Below, piece by piece: positions 26,358-34,498 of a DNA stretch of 64,000 bases (position 1 is its first letter; each line of letters begins with the position of its first letter). The notes under the pieces are model-generated. The model saw nothing but the letters and a program-made list of their open reading frames with translations. It made no database searches and was not told the DNA's origin. This stretch comes from Verrucomicrobiota bacterium. Lineage in GTDB: Bacteria > Verrucomicrobiota > Kiritimatiellia > CAJWTS01. A program made the translations under genes and the position numbers. The stretch spans positions 1-64,000 of the forward strand of contig JAQBYD010000009.1 in the NCBI GenBank assembly GCA_027623315.1, read 5' to 3'.

Positions 26358-26964
26358 CATTATGCGCAGCACCGATAGAAAAGATGGGCAGTCTTCGTCG
26401 CTGTCTTATTCGTTGTCTAATGTCGAAAGCAGACATCGACGAAGACTCCGACTAAGGCAACGACGAGGACTGGATTCTGACTGTCGCGGCTATACGCTTC
26501 TCGAGTTGATGGCGGTCATGCTGATCGTGGCGATCATGATGGGCACCGGGTTTGCCGGGTACTATTCCGCCAAGCAGGGCGTGGCGATGCGTTCCGCCGT
26601 GAACACCGTGCGCAACGGGATCGCTTCCGCGCGCGGCACGGCGATTGCGCGCTCGCGAACGATTACCGTCGTGATTACCAGTAACGCCGTGCACTCGTAC
26701 TATACGACCGGGTCCCTGACGACCAATGTCGAGCAGACCGACGGCAACTATCTTCCGCCGCACGTGTATCTCTATGAGCCGGGCGAGGGACCTCCCTCGG
26801 ATTCCCCGCTTGCGAACAAGAAGTTCCGCGTCTACCCGGATGGCAGTGCCGGAGCGTTCTCCAATGTCGTGGTTGATGTGCGTGAGATTGGGGGACCCAA
26901 GGGCTATCGATTGACCCTGCACGGACTGACCGGTAGCGTCCGGACAGAGGACATCACGTTGTGA
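26335..26964 (+). CDS. pseudopilin, GspH/FimT-like
   Basis: A 209-residue prepilin-like protein: CRG then YTLLELMAVMLIVAIMMG, with Gly at -1 and Glu at +5. The domain NTVRNGIASARGTAIARSRT matches the GspH/FimT region that follows the helix in minor pseudopilins. The first 50 residues are an unusually long leader, much of it encoded by an inverted repeat (26388-26475). An in-frame ATG at 26362 is an alternative start. It overlaps the end of the previous gene by 23 bp and couples to the next by a GTGA overlap. Confidence 0.78.
   Translation: MSHPSIYNIMRSTDRKDGQSSSLSYSLSNVESRHRRRLRLRQRRGLDSDCRGYTLLELMAVMLIVAIMMGTGFAGYYSAKQGVAMRSAVNTVRNGIASARGTAIARSRTITVVITSNAVHSYYTTGSLTTNVEQTDGNYLPPHVYLYEPGEGPPSDSPLANKKFRVYPDGSAGAFSNVVVDVREIGGPKGYRLTLHGLTGSVRTEDITL
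26388..26475. repeat. CAGTCTTCGTCG-type inverted repeat
   Basis: A 30-bp arm beginning CAGTCTTCGTCGCTGTC and an inverted arm ending CAACGACGAGGACTG match at about 24 of 30 positions, with a further internal CGACGAAGACTC. It lies entirely within the leader-coding part of the GspH-like gene. Confidence 0.6.
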
Positions 26965-27464
26965 GCGCGCGGAGAAAAATGCAAGCGGGCACAGATGGAT
27001 TCAGCCTGATCGAGATTGCTCTTGCGATGCTGGTCTTCTCGCTCGGCGTTGTCGTGGTGTTCGGACTCTTTCCATTTGCCATGGAGGCGGGCCGGCAGTC
27101 GGTGCGCGATACGCACGTGTCGATGTTCGGTCGCTCCGTGATGGAGGGCTTGCGCGCCAATGCGGCGAAGATCGACAACTGGAACACGTGGAGTAACTTC
27201 GGGAGCTTTAGCTCGACAGTGTTCACGCCTGCCATCTACCCGAACGTTTCAGCGACCGGTTCGGGTGTAACCAATCTGGTTCCCTATCCGACGCAAGATC
27301 CGACGGCTGAAACCTGGGTGCGCTATACGCTCGTCGTATCGAATGACGTGAGCCGGCCCGATGTCCGATCCTTTCTGCTCAATGCCGCGGGCGGGCGGGC
27401 TGGAGAATTTCGTGGATACCGCTTCTATACCGAGGTCTACTATCAAGCCGATCCCACTCCATAA
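26961..27464 (+). CDS. pseudopilin, GspI/PilV-like
   Basis: A 167-residue minor pseudopilin: leader ARRKMQAGTDG, then FSLIEIALAMLVFSLGVVVV, a spacing and composition typical of GspI/PilV proteins. The C-terminal domain (RYTLVVSNDVSRPDV) is beta-rich. The start GTG at 26961 overlaps the previous stop. Its 3' end overlaps the following gene. Minor pseudopilins of this kind form the tip complex that starts pseudopilus assembly. Confidence 0.78.
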   Translation: MSARRKMQAGTDGFSLIEIALAMLVFSLGVVVVFGLFPFAMEAGRQSVRDTHVSMFGRSVMEGLRANAAKIDNWNTWSNFGSFSSTVFTPAIYPNVSATGSGVTNLVPYPTQDPTAETWVRYTLVVSNDVSRPDVRSFLLNAAGGRAGEFRGYRFYTEVYYQADPTP

Positions 27465-28128
27465 GCCGACCGCGGCTACCCGCCGTGCGTGGCGTGTGCG
27501 CGACGTTGCGCGTTCCGGCTTTACGCTGCTCGAGTTGCTCGTCGCGATGCTGGTGATGGGGTTGATCGTTCTGGCCAGTGCGATGATGTACCAATCCGGC
27601 GCCAATGCGTACCACATCAGCATGCAGCGCGCCGAGGTCACGCTCGTCGGACGCTCGCTTGTGCAGATGATCGCAGCAGAGCTAAGTCACGCCGTCGCGG
27701 ATGACCCGCCTGCCGGAGTGCCTGACCAGGTGTTTGAGTTTCGCCTGCTGGCGGGTGATCGAATAGAGTTCGCCAAGTTCGCGCCCTCCGATACCGAGGA
27801 ACTGAATGCCATGCGCGGAATTATGAGGGTGGCCTATCAGAAATCGGGCGGTGCAGTCGGCACCGTGCAGCGTCGCGTGCGGTATTACTCGAGTGAAGAT
27901 TACGGCCTCGAAGAGGATTCGGGTTGGATCGATCTGGCGGACCGAATCTTGACTCTCGAGTTCCGGCCGGATGGGAACTGGACGAATACGGCAACCACAA
28001 ACCTGCCGCTGCACGTGGATGTTTTCGTCGATGCGTTGACGGAGGAGGACGCGCTGCGGAACAATACGCAGAATGCGCGGACCTATCATCGTCGCGTCTA
28101 TATGGCCAACCGCAAGAGGTACCTGTAA
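27412..28128 (+). CDS. pseudopilin, GspJ/PilW-like
   Basis: About 238 residues with leader ending ARSG before FTLLELLVAMLVMGLIVLAS. The following QRAEVTLVGRSLVQMIAAEL and the beta domain up to YMANRKRYL fit GspJ/PilW-type minor pseudopilins. The track start at 27361 overlaps the previous gene by 104 bp. GTG 27412 has GGAG six bases upstream and is preferred. It still overlaps the previous gene by 53 bp. It is followed 6 bp later by the GspK-like gene. Confidence 0.78.
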   Translation: MDTASIPRSTIKPIPLHKPTAATRRAWRVRDVARSGFTLLELLVAMLVMGLIVLASAMMYQSGANAYHISMQRAEVTLVGRSLVQMIAAELSHAVADDPPAGVPDQVFEFRLLAGDRIEFAKFAPSDTEELNAMRGIMRVAYQKSGGAVGTVQRRVRYYSSEDYGLEEDSGWIDLADRILTLEFRPDGNWTNTATTNLPLHVDVFVDALTEEDALRNNTQNARTYHRRVYMANRKRYL

Positions 28129-28134
28129 GGGATC

Positions 28135-30408
28135 ATGAACCGGCAGCACCATAAAGGGAAACGCGGAATCGCCCTGATTCTAATGCTTGGGATCCTCGCG
28201 CTCATGGCGATGCTGGCCCTGACGTTTTCGGGCACGATGCGCATGGAGCGCGCTGCGTCCGGCAATTTCCGTGAAGCGGCGCAGGCGCGGGAGATCCTGT
28301 ACGCGTCGCTGACACGTGCGCTGGAGGCGCTGGACTCCGAGATCGGGACCAACGGGTATCCGGATTGGATTGACGATGTCTACGTCTCGGGCGGCGGCGG
28401 GTCGATTTCGCTCCTGAGCGGCGAGGCCACGAATTTCGTGCCCGGCGCTCTCTGGGGCGCGGCAACGAGCAACAGCCCCGGCTGGATTGACATCGACGAG
28501 GGCCGCGGTGCCTTCATGATCTTGAATTGCTCTGGATTGCTGGACGCAAATTATGTGGGTGGGAGCACGAACCGAACCTACGGGACGAATCTAAACGAAA
28601 TCGTCCTCGCCGGTCTGTCTGAGATGCAGGATGAAAGTGGGTTCTTCGACGACCGAACAAATGGACACTATCGATACGAGACGCTGCGCGAATTGAGCAA
28701 CTTGCAGAGCGCGAACCTGTCCGATTGGCCACAGAGCCTTTTTCACTACTCGCGTGCGCTGCTTGGCTACCTGGACCAGGCCGGTTCGCCGCAGACGAAT
28801 GTGGTCAATATCAGCGGATCCGCCTCGAATCTCGTGGCGGACCGGACGCGTATCGTCGCCGCCTTCACCGGGGCGGGGCTGAATGGGGCGGAAGCGGCTT
28901 TTGCGTTCGAAAATCTTATCGATTACGTGGACGCCGACTCCGTGCCGCGCGATATCGGATCGGGTACGACGGAAGCCGTGCCGATGATCAACGAGGTGCA
29001 GGTAATCCCGATTATCTTACCCACGCAGGCGTTTCCAGCGAGCGTGCTGCCGCCGGGCTACGGCGTGGGGGTTGAGGAAGCCTCGACATTGCTCCTCGTG
29101 CGCGTGGAGTTTTTCTATCCTTTCGTCAAGGCATCCCCCGACAACTTCACGCTGCACTATAGGATCGAGGTCGATCCGGGCGGCAGCACTCCCGCCGAAA
29201 TCGCCGAAGCGACGACGTTTATTGCTGCCGGCGGGGAGGGGACGGCTGACGTGGGATACAACAGTGAGGTCAAGCGGTACTACACCGTAGATATCATCAC
29301 GACGAACTTCAGCACCTCGACGGTTGTGCGGTCGACCTCCGAATCGATCGTGTACGATGTCGATATCTGGCTGGCGGTCTCCAATGCGACTGACCTGGTG
29401 GATGCGATGCCTTTCCCTGTCACGGCTGCGCCAATGGAGATCGAGACGACGGCGTTGAATATCCCAACGTCGATCACAGAGTTCGTGAGCAGCGTACCGA
29501 TCGTCTCGACGAACGGCACCGAGGCGGGAGATCCCCGTTTCAACTGGGATCCTGCGTTGGCGGCGGTTCAATGGTTTCCATACAGCCTGTGGGGCCCGGG
29601 ATACCAGGGCAGCATTTTTGACGGTCCGGCAAGCCTGCCGGTGGCCAACAAGATTACGCAGGAGATCCTCACGAATTCGATCACAGACGGTCACACCGAC
29701 ATGTATGTTGCCAACGAGCCGCTCCGCCAGCCAGGTGAGTTGAGCTATCTGCTTCGCGGCGCGAATATATCGGACCGTGCGTGGCGCACGATACGCCTGT
29801 TCGAGCTGTTCGGATCGGGCAGTAACTATCTTCCGCCTGATCGCATTCTCGATCGTTTTACAACCGTGTCGAATACGGTTGTCTTCCGTGGTCGCGTGAA
29901 CCCCAATACGCGCCAACGCGACGTGCTCGCGAGTTTGTTCTACGAGATGCCGCTCGATGAGTATCCTGGATTGGGAGACAATAGAATCTTACTGTTCTCC
30001 GATGCGCAGCGATTGGCGGATAGTTTTCTGTCGGCAAGAGGCAGCGATAGATTTCAGAATCTGTCGGAACTGGGGACGTTGAGCGACATCTTCACGGATC
30101 CCGCGCTGATGACGGCGACCCCTTTTGAGCGCGAGGCCTTCTTGCGTAACTCCTCGGAGCTTCTTTCGGTACGACAGAATCTCTTTACGATCCTGCTATC
30201 CGGGGAATCTGTTGTGCGGGCGCAGGACTCTCAGGTCTGGGTCGAGCGCGAGGCCGCAGCGCGTTACGGTGTGGCACCCGGGTGGTTTACCACCGTGGAG
30301 GCCGATCAACGCGCTGTCGCGATCGTCTGGCGTGATCCGTATCCCGACCCCAACCGGGGTAATCGCCACGGCTACCTGGTTCAAGAGCTCAAGCTTCTGA
30401 GCCGGTAG
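28135..30408 (+). CDS. GspK-like large minor pseudopilin
   Basis: A 757-residue protein that starts with a basic leader (NRQHHKGKRG) and the helix IALILMLGILALMAMLALTF, without the Glu at +5, as expected of GspK. The long exported domain includes EAAQAREILYASLTRALEAL, a GspK-like helical start, and TFSDAQRLADSF-type sequences near the C-terminus. GspK is usually about 330 residues, so this version is more than twice as long; the extra beta-rich region lies roughly at residues 250-560. It ends the operon. It probably caps the pseudopilus. No secretin or GspL/GspM gene follows. Confidence 0.75.
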   Translation: MNRQHHKGKRGIALILMLGILALMAMLALTFSGTMRMERAASGNFREAAQAREILYASLTRALEALDSEIGTNGYPDWIDDVYVSGGGGSISLLSGEATNFVPGALWGAATSNSPGWIDIDEGRGAFMILNCSGLLDANYVGGSTNRTYGTNLNEIVLAGLSEMQDESGFFDDRTNGHYRYETLRELSNLQSANLSDWPQSLFHYSRALLGYLDQAGSPQTNVVNISGSASNLVADRTRIVAAFTGAGLNGAEAAFAFENLIDYVDADSVPRDIGSGTTEAVPMINEVQVIPIILPTQAFPASVLPPGYGVGVEEASTLLLVRVEFFYPFVKASPDNFTLHYRIEVDPGGSTPAEIAEATTFIAAGGEGTADVGYNSEVKRYYTVDIITTNFSTSTVVRSTSESIVYDVDIWLAVSNATDLVDAMPFPVTAAPMEIETTALNIPTSITEFVSSVPIVSTNGTEAGDPRFNWDPALAAVQWFPYSLWGPGYQGSIFDGPASLPVANKITQEILTNSITDGHTDMYVANEPLRQPGELSYLLRGANISDRAWRTIRLFELFGSGSNYLPPDRILDRFTTVSNTVVFRGRVNPNTRQRDVLASLFYEMPLDEYPGLGDNRILLFSDAQRLADSFLSARGSDRFQNLSELGTLSDIFTDPALMTATPFEREAFLRNSSELLSVRQNLFTILLSGESVVRAQDSQVWVEREAAARYGVAPGWFTTVEADQRAVAIVWRDPYPDPNRGNRHGYLVQELKLLSR

Positions 30409-30449
30409 ACAAAGAGAGAGCGCCGGTGTCAAAGGAGAAACTCCCTTGC

Positions 30450-30480
30450 CACGTGACGTCACGTGCCAACGTGGCCACGT
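30450..30480. repeat. two adjacent perfect palindromes
   Basis: CACGTGACGTCACGTG (30450-30465) and ACGTGGCCACGT (30469-30480) are each perfect palindromes, three bases apart, about 40 bp after the GspK-like stop. They may be binding sites or the base of a cruciform. No U-tract follows, so they do not look like a terminator. Confidence 0.65.
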
Positions 30481-30546
30481 GATCGTAAGTCTTGGTCACA
30501 AGCTTCGTCGATCTCCGGCATAGCTGGGTGAATATCCCATGCCCAA

Positions 30547-30654
30547 AATCGTCCTGTCGAGTAATCGTCCTGTCTCTCCCTCTCGTCACCTATGAAGGTG
30601 ATCCGCACGCGGTCTAGAGATCCGCGACGACGCAGACTATTGGACAGGACGATT
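30547..30654. repeat. AATCGTCCTGTC foldback repeat
   Basis: AATCGTCCTGTC occurs twice in direct orientation (30547, 30563) and once inverted (30643-30654), with a small hairpin TCACCT-ATGA-AGGTGA between. It sits between the pseudopilin operon and the dioxygenase gene. No gene was seen in 30409-30681. Confidence 0.55.
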
Positions 30655-30681
30655 CTACGGCCGTGTGCGCCCAATTTGGGC

Positions 30682-31494
30682 CTAGCACTCCACGTCTTTG
30701 CCGTCACTGCCGTAGATGGCCGTCATGTCCTCCTGCGGAATCGACGGCGTGTCGAGCGGGCGATAGTGGTACTGCAGAGCGCGTCGGCGACTACCGCTGA
30801 AATTGTGGGGTGTCCCGTGCGGGAGGAGTCCGGCAAAAAGCAGGCATCCGCCTGGGGAGAGAGGGACCGCTACAACGGGGTGTTCGTCCGTGTGCAGGTG
30901 CTCGATCTCGGTATCGCATATCTGCCAGTCGCGTCGATGGAAATGGACTTGCGGCCCTTCGTGGTGACCGCCATGCAGCAGGTGCATGCATCCGTTCTCA
31001 GGACCGACCGGGTCGAGGGCAATCCAGACTCCCACCACGGGGGTTTCAGATGGAACGGCAAAGTAGGCGCAGTCCTGGTGCCACGGTTTCTCGCGGCCGA
31101 TTCGCGGCGGCTTCATCAATGCCATGTCCTGGAACATTTGGAGTTCATCGGATCCGGTCAATCGGAGCAGCACGTCGAGCAGGGCGGGGTGATCCGCCAG
31201 GGCCTTCAGCCGCGGGTCGAAGTTCACGAAGAACATCAACTTTCGAAGAGAATCCAGGCGTTCGTCTCCGGAGAGTTCCTCGAAATGATCGCGCGCGCGC
31301 GGCTCGATGTCGAAGCCGCTGTAGTCGGGGTTCTCGCCTAGCGCGAGATGGTTCAAATCAGGATCATGCAGCTCAAGTTCCATATTCATGCGGGAATGGT
31401 AGGCCGTTTCTGCGGCCCTGGCAACCCAGGCCAGAGATGCCAGGCCATGCATCTCTCGCAATTTGCACAGGCGTCTGCTATAGGGTGCCGTCAT
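30682..31494 (-). CDS. phytanoyl-CoA dioxygenase (PhyH) family protein
   Basis: A non-haem Fe(II)/2-oxoglutarate oxygenase. The metal facial triad starts with His139 and Asp141 (KPWHQDCAYF), and the distal His plus the 2-oxoglutarate Arg fit LLPHGTPHNFSGSRRRAL near residue 219. The conserved VWIALDPVGPENGCMHLLHGGH stretch, quoted here only in part, marks the family. The N-terminal beta region normally found before the helix is poorly matched, and the track start overlaps the divergent HNH gene by two bases. An internal ATG at 31389 is possible. Substrates range from small lipids to antibiotics; not predictable here. Confidence 0.82.
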   Translation of the reverse strand: MTAPYSRRLCKLREMHGLASLAWVARAAETAYHSRMNMELELHDPDLNHLALGENPDYSGFDIEPRARDHFEELSGDERLDSLRKLMFFVNFDPRLKALADHPALLDVLLRLTGSDELQMFQDMALMKPPRIGREKPWHQDCAYFAVPSETPVVGVWIALDPVGPENGCMHLLHGGHHEGPQVHFHRRDWQICDTEIEHLHTDEHPVVAVPLSPGGCLLFAGLLPHGTPHNFSGSRRRALQYHYRPLDTPSIPQEDMTAIYGSDGKDVEC

Positions 31495-31876
31495 GTGTGC
31501 CGCCAGCGGAAAGCCCGATCCAGACCGCCAGGCACAGCTCCGCGCTGAGCTGCGGCGCGACGTTCTTCAGCGCCGTGCGGGTTATCGTGAACGCGCGTTG
31601 AAGCTTTTTTCCCATATCTGCGGCAGCTGTGGCAGGGAGTTCTCGGGCAAACGACTTAAGGAGCTGACCGTCCACCACAAGGATCACGATCATACCAACA
31701 ACCCTCCCGACGGTAGCAATTGGGAGTTGCTGTGTATCTACTGCCACGACCACGAGCACGAGAAGGACCAGGTCCGCGGGAGCGCGTCGGGCTCCGACAT
31801 CACGCGTAAACAGGCCGCCTCCAAGATCGCCAATCCCTTCGATAACCTGGATCAGCTGCTGGGCGACGGCAGCTGA
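31493..31876 (+). CDS. HNH nuclease, YajD-like
   Basis: A 127-residue protein with a CGSC zinc pair, the HNH core LTVHHKDHDHTNNPPDGSNW and a second zinc pair region CIYCHDHEHEK. This is the YajD-type HNH layout: Cys-x2-Cys, His-His, Asn, Cys-x2-His. The family is common as a house-keeping nuclease of unclear role; members may cleave or repair DNA. The ATG overlaps the track start of the divergent PhyH gene. The downstream TauE gene starts 28 bp after the stop, so the two may be co-transcribed. Confidence 0.85.
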   Translation: MCAASGKPDPDRQAQLRAELRRDVLQRRAGYRERALKLFSHICGSCGREFSGKRLKELTVHHKDHDHTNNPPDGSNWELLCIYCHDHEHEKDQVRGSASGSDITRKQAASKIANPFDNLDQLLGDGS

Positions 31877-31904
31877 TTCGATCCGGGTCTGACGGCGCCT
31901 CACG

Positions 31905-32636
31905 ATGATTGACCCCATCTATCTCGCCGGCGCTGCTGTCGCCGCCATGGTCGGGCTGGCCAAGTGCGGAATTCCGGGAGTCGCCATTCTGGCGGTACCG
32001 CTTATGGCGATCGTATTCCGCGACGCGCGTGCATCCGTTGGGATCCTGCTGCCGGTCCTGATCACGGCAGACTGCTTCGCGGTTGGCTACTATCGCAGCC
32101 ATGCCGACTGGCCCAAGCTGGCAAAAATATTTCCCTGGGTGGGTTGCGGGATACTGGCGGGATGGGGAGCCCTCAAGGTCGCGGATAGAGACCTCTTCGG
32201 GCCTGTCCTCGGAGCCCTGATTCTAGCACTTGTGGCGCTGGATCTGCTCCGGCAACGCGGGAACTGGACCAGGATGCCACATCACCCCGCATTCGCTGCG
32301 CTGATCGGGGTCTCCGCGGGTGTTGCCACGACAGTCGCCAACGCGGCCGGGCCACTGATGATACTCTACTGCCTGTGCCACGAGCTGGATAAGCAGAAGT
32401 TCATGGGAAGCCTGGCGTGGTACTTCCTCATCGTCAACCTGATCAAGGTGCCGATCTATATCGTGGAGGACATGATCACCGTCGAGTCCATTCAATTCAA
32501 TCTCGCGATGATTCCTGCGGTCGCGCTCGGTGCCGTTGGCGGGCGCTGGATTCTGCCACGCATACCCGGCGTCATGTTCACGCGTGTCGTACTGATCCTG
32601 ACCGTCCTCGCGGCAATCAGGCTGCTTGCGATGTGA
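31905..32636 (+). CDS. TauE/SafE family sulfite/sulfoacetate exporter-like protein
   Basis: A 243-residue inner-membrane protein with seven to eight hydrophobic helices. The family repeat is visible as GLAKCGIPGVAILAVPLMAI in the first half and VGVSAGVATTVANAAGPLMI-like sequence in the second. Members export sulfite, sulfoacetate or related organosulfur acids; the substrate is usually unclear without sulfur genes nearby, and none is here. It follows the HNH gene closely. Confidence 0.85.
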   Translation: MIDPIYLAGAAVAAMVGLAKCGIPGVAILAVPLMAIVFRDARASVGILLPVLITADCFAVGYYRSHADWPKLAKIFPWVGCGILAGWGALKVADRDLFGPVLGALILALVALDLLRQRGNWTRMPHHPAFAALIGVSAGVATTVANAAGPLMILYCLCHELDKQKFMGSLAWYFLIVNLIKVPIYIVEDMITVESIQFNLAMIPAVALGAVGGRWILPRIPGVMFTRVVLILTVLAAIRLLAM

Positions 32637-32645
32637 TGACCGATC

Positions 32646-32882
32646 TCAGTAGGAGAACAGGTCCGTTGTGGAATACGACCTGTGCGAGGACGCATTCAAC
32701 GCATTGCGGATCTTGGATTGGACATTCGGTGTTAACCGCCTGCCTTTGCACGCCCGGGATACCATCTTGTGCGTAATGTGCTCGGTCGAAGCGGTCACAA
32801 GATCCCGGGCCTTGAGCTCATGCTCGGCCATGATGCCTGCGATAGGCTGCTCGCCAAGGTTGCGCTCGAGTTCGCCGTTCAT
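32646..32882 (-). CDS. 78-aa conserved-looking hypothetical protein
   Basis: The composition is protein-like rather than a shadow: HELKARDLVTASTEHITHKM followed by VSRACKGRRLTPNVQSKIRN and an aromatic C-terminus (TTDLFSY). The helix-rich layout with a basic central helix recalls small DNA- or RNA-binding regulators that count residues in a plasmid-like HTH. I do not recognise a family. It is convergent with the TauE gene, with stops about 10 bp apart. A weak GAGAAG precedes the ATG. Confidence 0.5.
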   Translation of the reverse strand: MNGELERNLGEQPIAGIMAEHELKARDLVTASTEHITHKMVSRACKGRRLTPNVQSKIRNALNASSHRSYSTTDLFSY

Positions 32883-32958
32883 GTCATCGCGTGCTTCTCA
32901 ATGTGAAAGCGGGTTCGCGTTCACGTTGAGCTCCGTCTTCACTGTTGAGCAATGGTCG

Positions 32959-33063
32959 TTACTTCTTCTTGTCTCGCTTCTGTTTGCGCTTCTCCTTGGG
33001 CGTGAGTTTGGCCTTCTTCTGATCTTCCCGCCGGCCCTTGTCCTTTTTTCCCTGGTCACCCAT
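32959..33063 (-). CDS. 34-aa very basic small protein
   Basis: Below the ORF-track cutoff. A near-perfect AAGGAGG site lies seven bases before the ATG at 33063. The product MGDQGKKDKGRREDQKKAKL plus a Lys/Arg-rich tail is almost half Lys/Arg, so it should bind nucleic acid or acidic partners. I have seen similar short proteins annotated as hypothetical, but cannot name a function. Confidence 0.6.
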   Translation of the reverse strand: MGDQGKKDKGRREDQKKAKLTPKEKRKQKRDKKK

Positions 33064-33313
33064 AACGTGTCCTCCTTTGTTTTACCGAATCCAGTGGTTG
33101 GCTCAGACGATCCGACGGCGAGTCTCATGACGGATCCGTTCGCCCTTATGCTCGTAATAATACCCCCGCTCCAGGCTCCAGGACAAGCGCATTGAGTCCT
33201 TAATCTTGCCGCTCCCGGAATTATCTTTCTGATTTCCGTCCCGCAATCCATCTCCAGTTGACCCTCGGAAAGCGGATGGACATGGGTACGGCATCCCAGC
33301 AGGATGTCAGCCT
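33064..33313. other. gene-poor gap
   Basis: No gene is supported. A minus-strand ORF (33103-33294) ends LERGYYYEHKGERIRHETRR, which could be the tail of a small protein, but no start or family match supports it. Confidence 0.35.
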
Positions 33314-33427
33314 GTGAAGAAGATACTTTTTGACACGGATATTGGTAGCGATATCGATGATGCGGTTTGCCTGGCTTACCTTTTGGCGCATCCGGAATGT
33401 GATCTGCTTGGGATCACCACGGTGAGC
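33314..33427 (+). pseudogene. N-terminal fragment of an inosine/uridine nucleoside hydrolase
   Basis: The ATG at 33314 encodes [20 protein letters not shown] and continues to GITTVS, the typical N-terminus of IunH-type nucleoside hydrolases with the calcium-binding [10 protein letters not shown]. Homology ends after 38 residues; the remaining frame is nonsense. In another frame, a tail reading [19 protein letters not shown] ends at 33534, perhaps from a second broken gene. The active site is incomplete, so this is a fragment. Confidence 0.7.
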
Positions 33428-33688
33428 ATGCGGGATGCTATGACCGTGCGGACGGCGGCGAGCTTGTCCCCGGGCGCCCGCACGACACCCTCATTCCGGA
33501 CTACCAGCCAGATCGCACCTACCCATTCCTATAGTCATCTCTGGATGATGATGTCTCGGTCGTAGAGTTTTACTCGATGGCGAGGCGGATGGTTGTTTGG
33601 ACCGAATTCAGTTCGTGCTTGGCATTGGAAATGCTCACCTCTATCCTCGAGATATGTCCGGCGACACGCGTGACGAGGTGAATTGAGC

Positions 33689-34498
33689 ATGTACCTGGAA
33701 TTCTATGGATTGCGGGAATTCCCGTTCAATATTACTCCAGATCCGCGTTTCTTGTACTACACACCCGGTCACAAGGAGGCGTATATGCACATCATGTACG
33801 GCATCCAGCAACGCAAGGGTTTTATTGAACTGACAGGGGAAGTTGGCTGTGGGAAGACCACGCTCTGCCGTGCGGTCCTGGCGGAGCTTGGATCGAGTGT
33901 GGAGACGGCGTTGGTCTTGAACCCCCAGTTGACCGGGACGCAGCTCATCCGCGCGATTCTGCAGGATTTCGGTCTGACCGTGAAAGGACGCGACCGGCTT
34001 ACCTTTATCGATCAACTCAACCAGTTCCTGCTTTCGAAGTACCGTGACAATATCAACGTGGCCCTGATCATCGATGAAGCGCAGAACCTTTCGCCAGAAC
34101 TCATGGAGCAGGTGCGCCTGTTGTCAAACCTCGAGACCGACCAGCACAAGCTTCTCCAGATGGTCTTATGCGGTCAGCCGGAGCTCAAGAAACGGCTTGA
34201 ACGGCCGGATCTACGCCAGTTGCGTCAACGCATCACGGTGCGGTATCATATACATCCACTGACGGAAGAGGAGACCATGCTCTATATTCAGCACAGGCTG
34301 TGGGTCGCAGGCGCCAACGGTGGCCTGGTCTTCGACCCCAAGGCGGTGCGCGAGGTCTATAAGTACTCAAAGGGTACGCCGCGCGTGATCAACAATCTGT
34401 GTGATAACTCCTTGCTGGCCGGCTTCGTGAGAGACGTCCGCCTCGTAGACGTGAAGTGCGTTAGGCGCGCAGTTGCACAACTGGAGGGCAAGACATGA
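33689..34498 (+). CDS. GspA/ExeA-like AAA ATPase
   Basis: A 269-residue ATPase starting MYLEFYGLREFPFNITPDPR, the hallmark of GspA/ExeA-type proteins. Walker A is GEVGCGKTT at about 50-58, Walker B VALIIDEAQNL near 125, with a downstream LRQRITVRYHIHPL sensor region. In type II secretion, GspA with GspB helps the secretin cross the peptidoglycan layer. It lacks the C-terminal membrane and peptidoglycan-binding parts of E. coli-type GspA. GAGG precedes the ATG 33689; the track TTG start is two codons upstream. The GspB-like gene overlaps its stop (ATGA). Confidence 0.85.
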   Translation: MYLEFYGLREFPFNITPDPRFLYYTPGHKEAYMHIMYGIQQRKGFIELTGEVGCGKTTLCRAVLAELGSSVETALVLNPQLTGTQLIRAILQDFGLTVKGRDRLTFIDQLNQFLLSKYRDNINVALIIDEAQNLSPELMEQVRLLSNLETDQHKLLQMVLCGQPELKKRLERPDLRQLRQRITVRYHIHPLTEEETMLYIQHRLWVAGANGGLVFDPKAVREVYKYSKGTPRVINNLCDNSLLAGFVRDVRLVDVKCVRRAVAQLEGKT

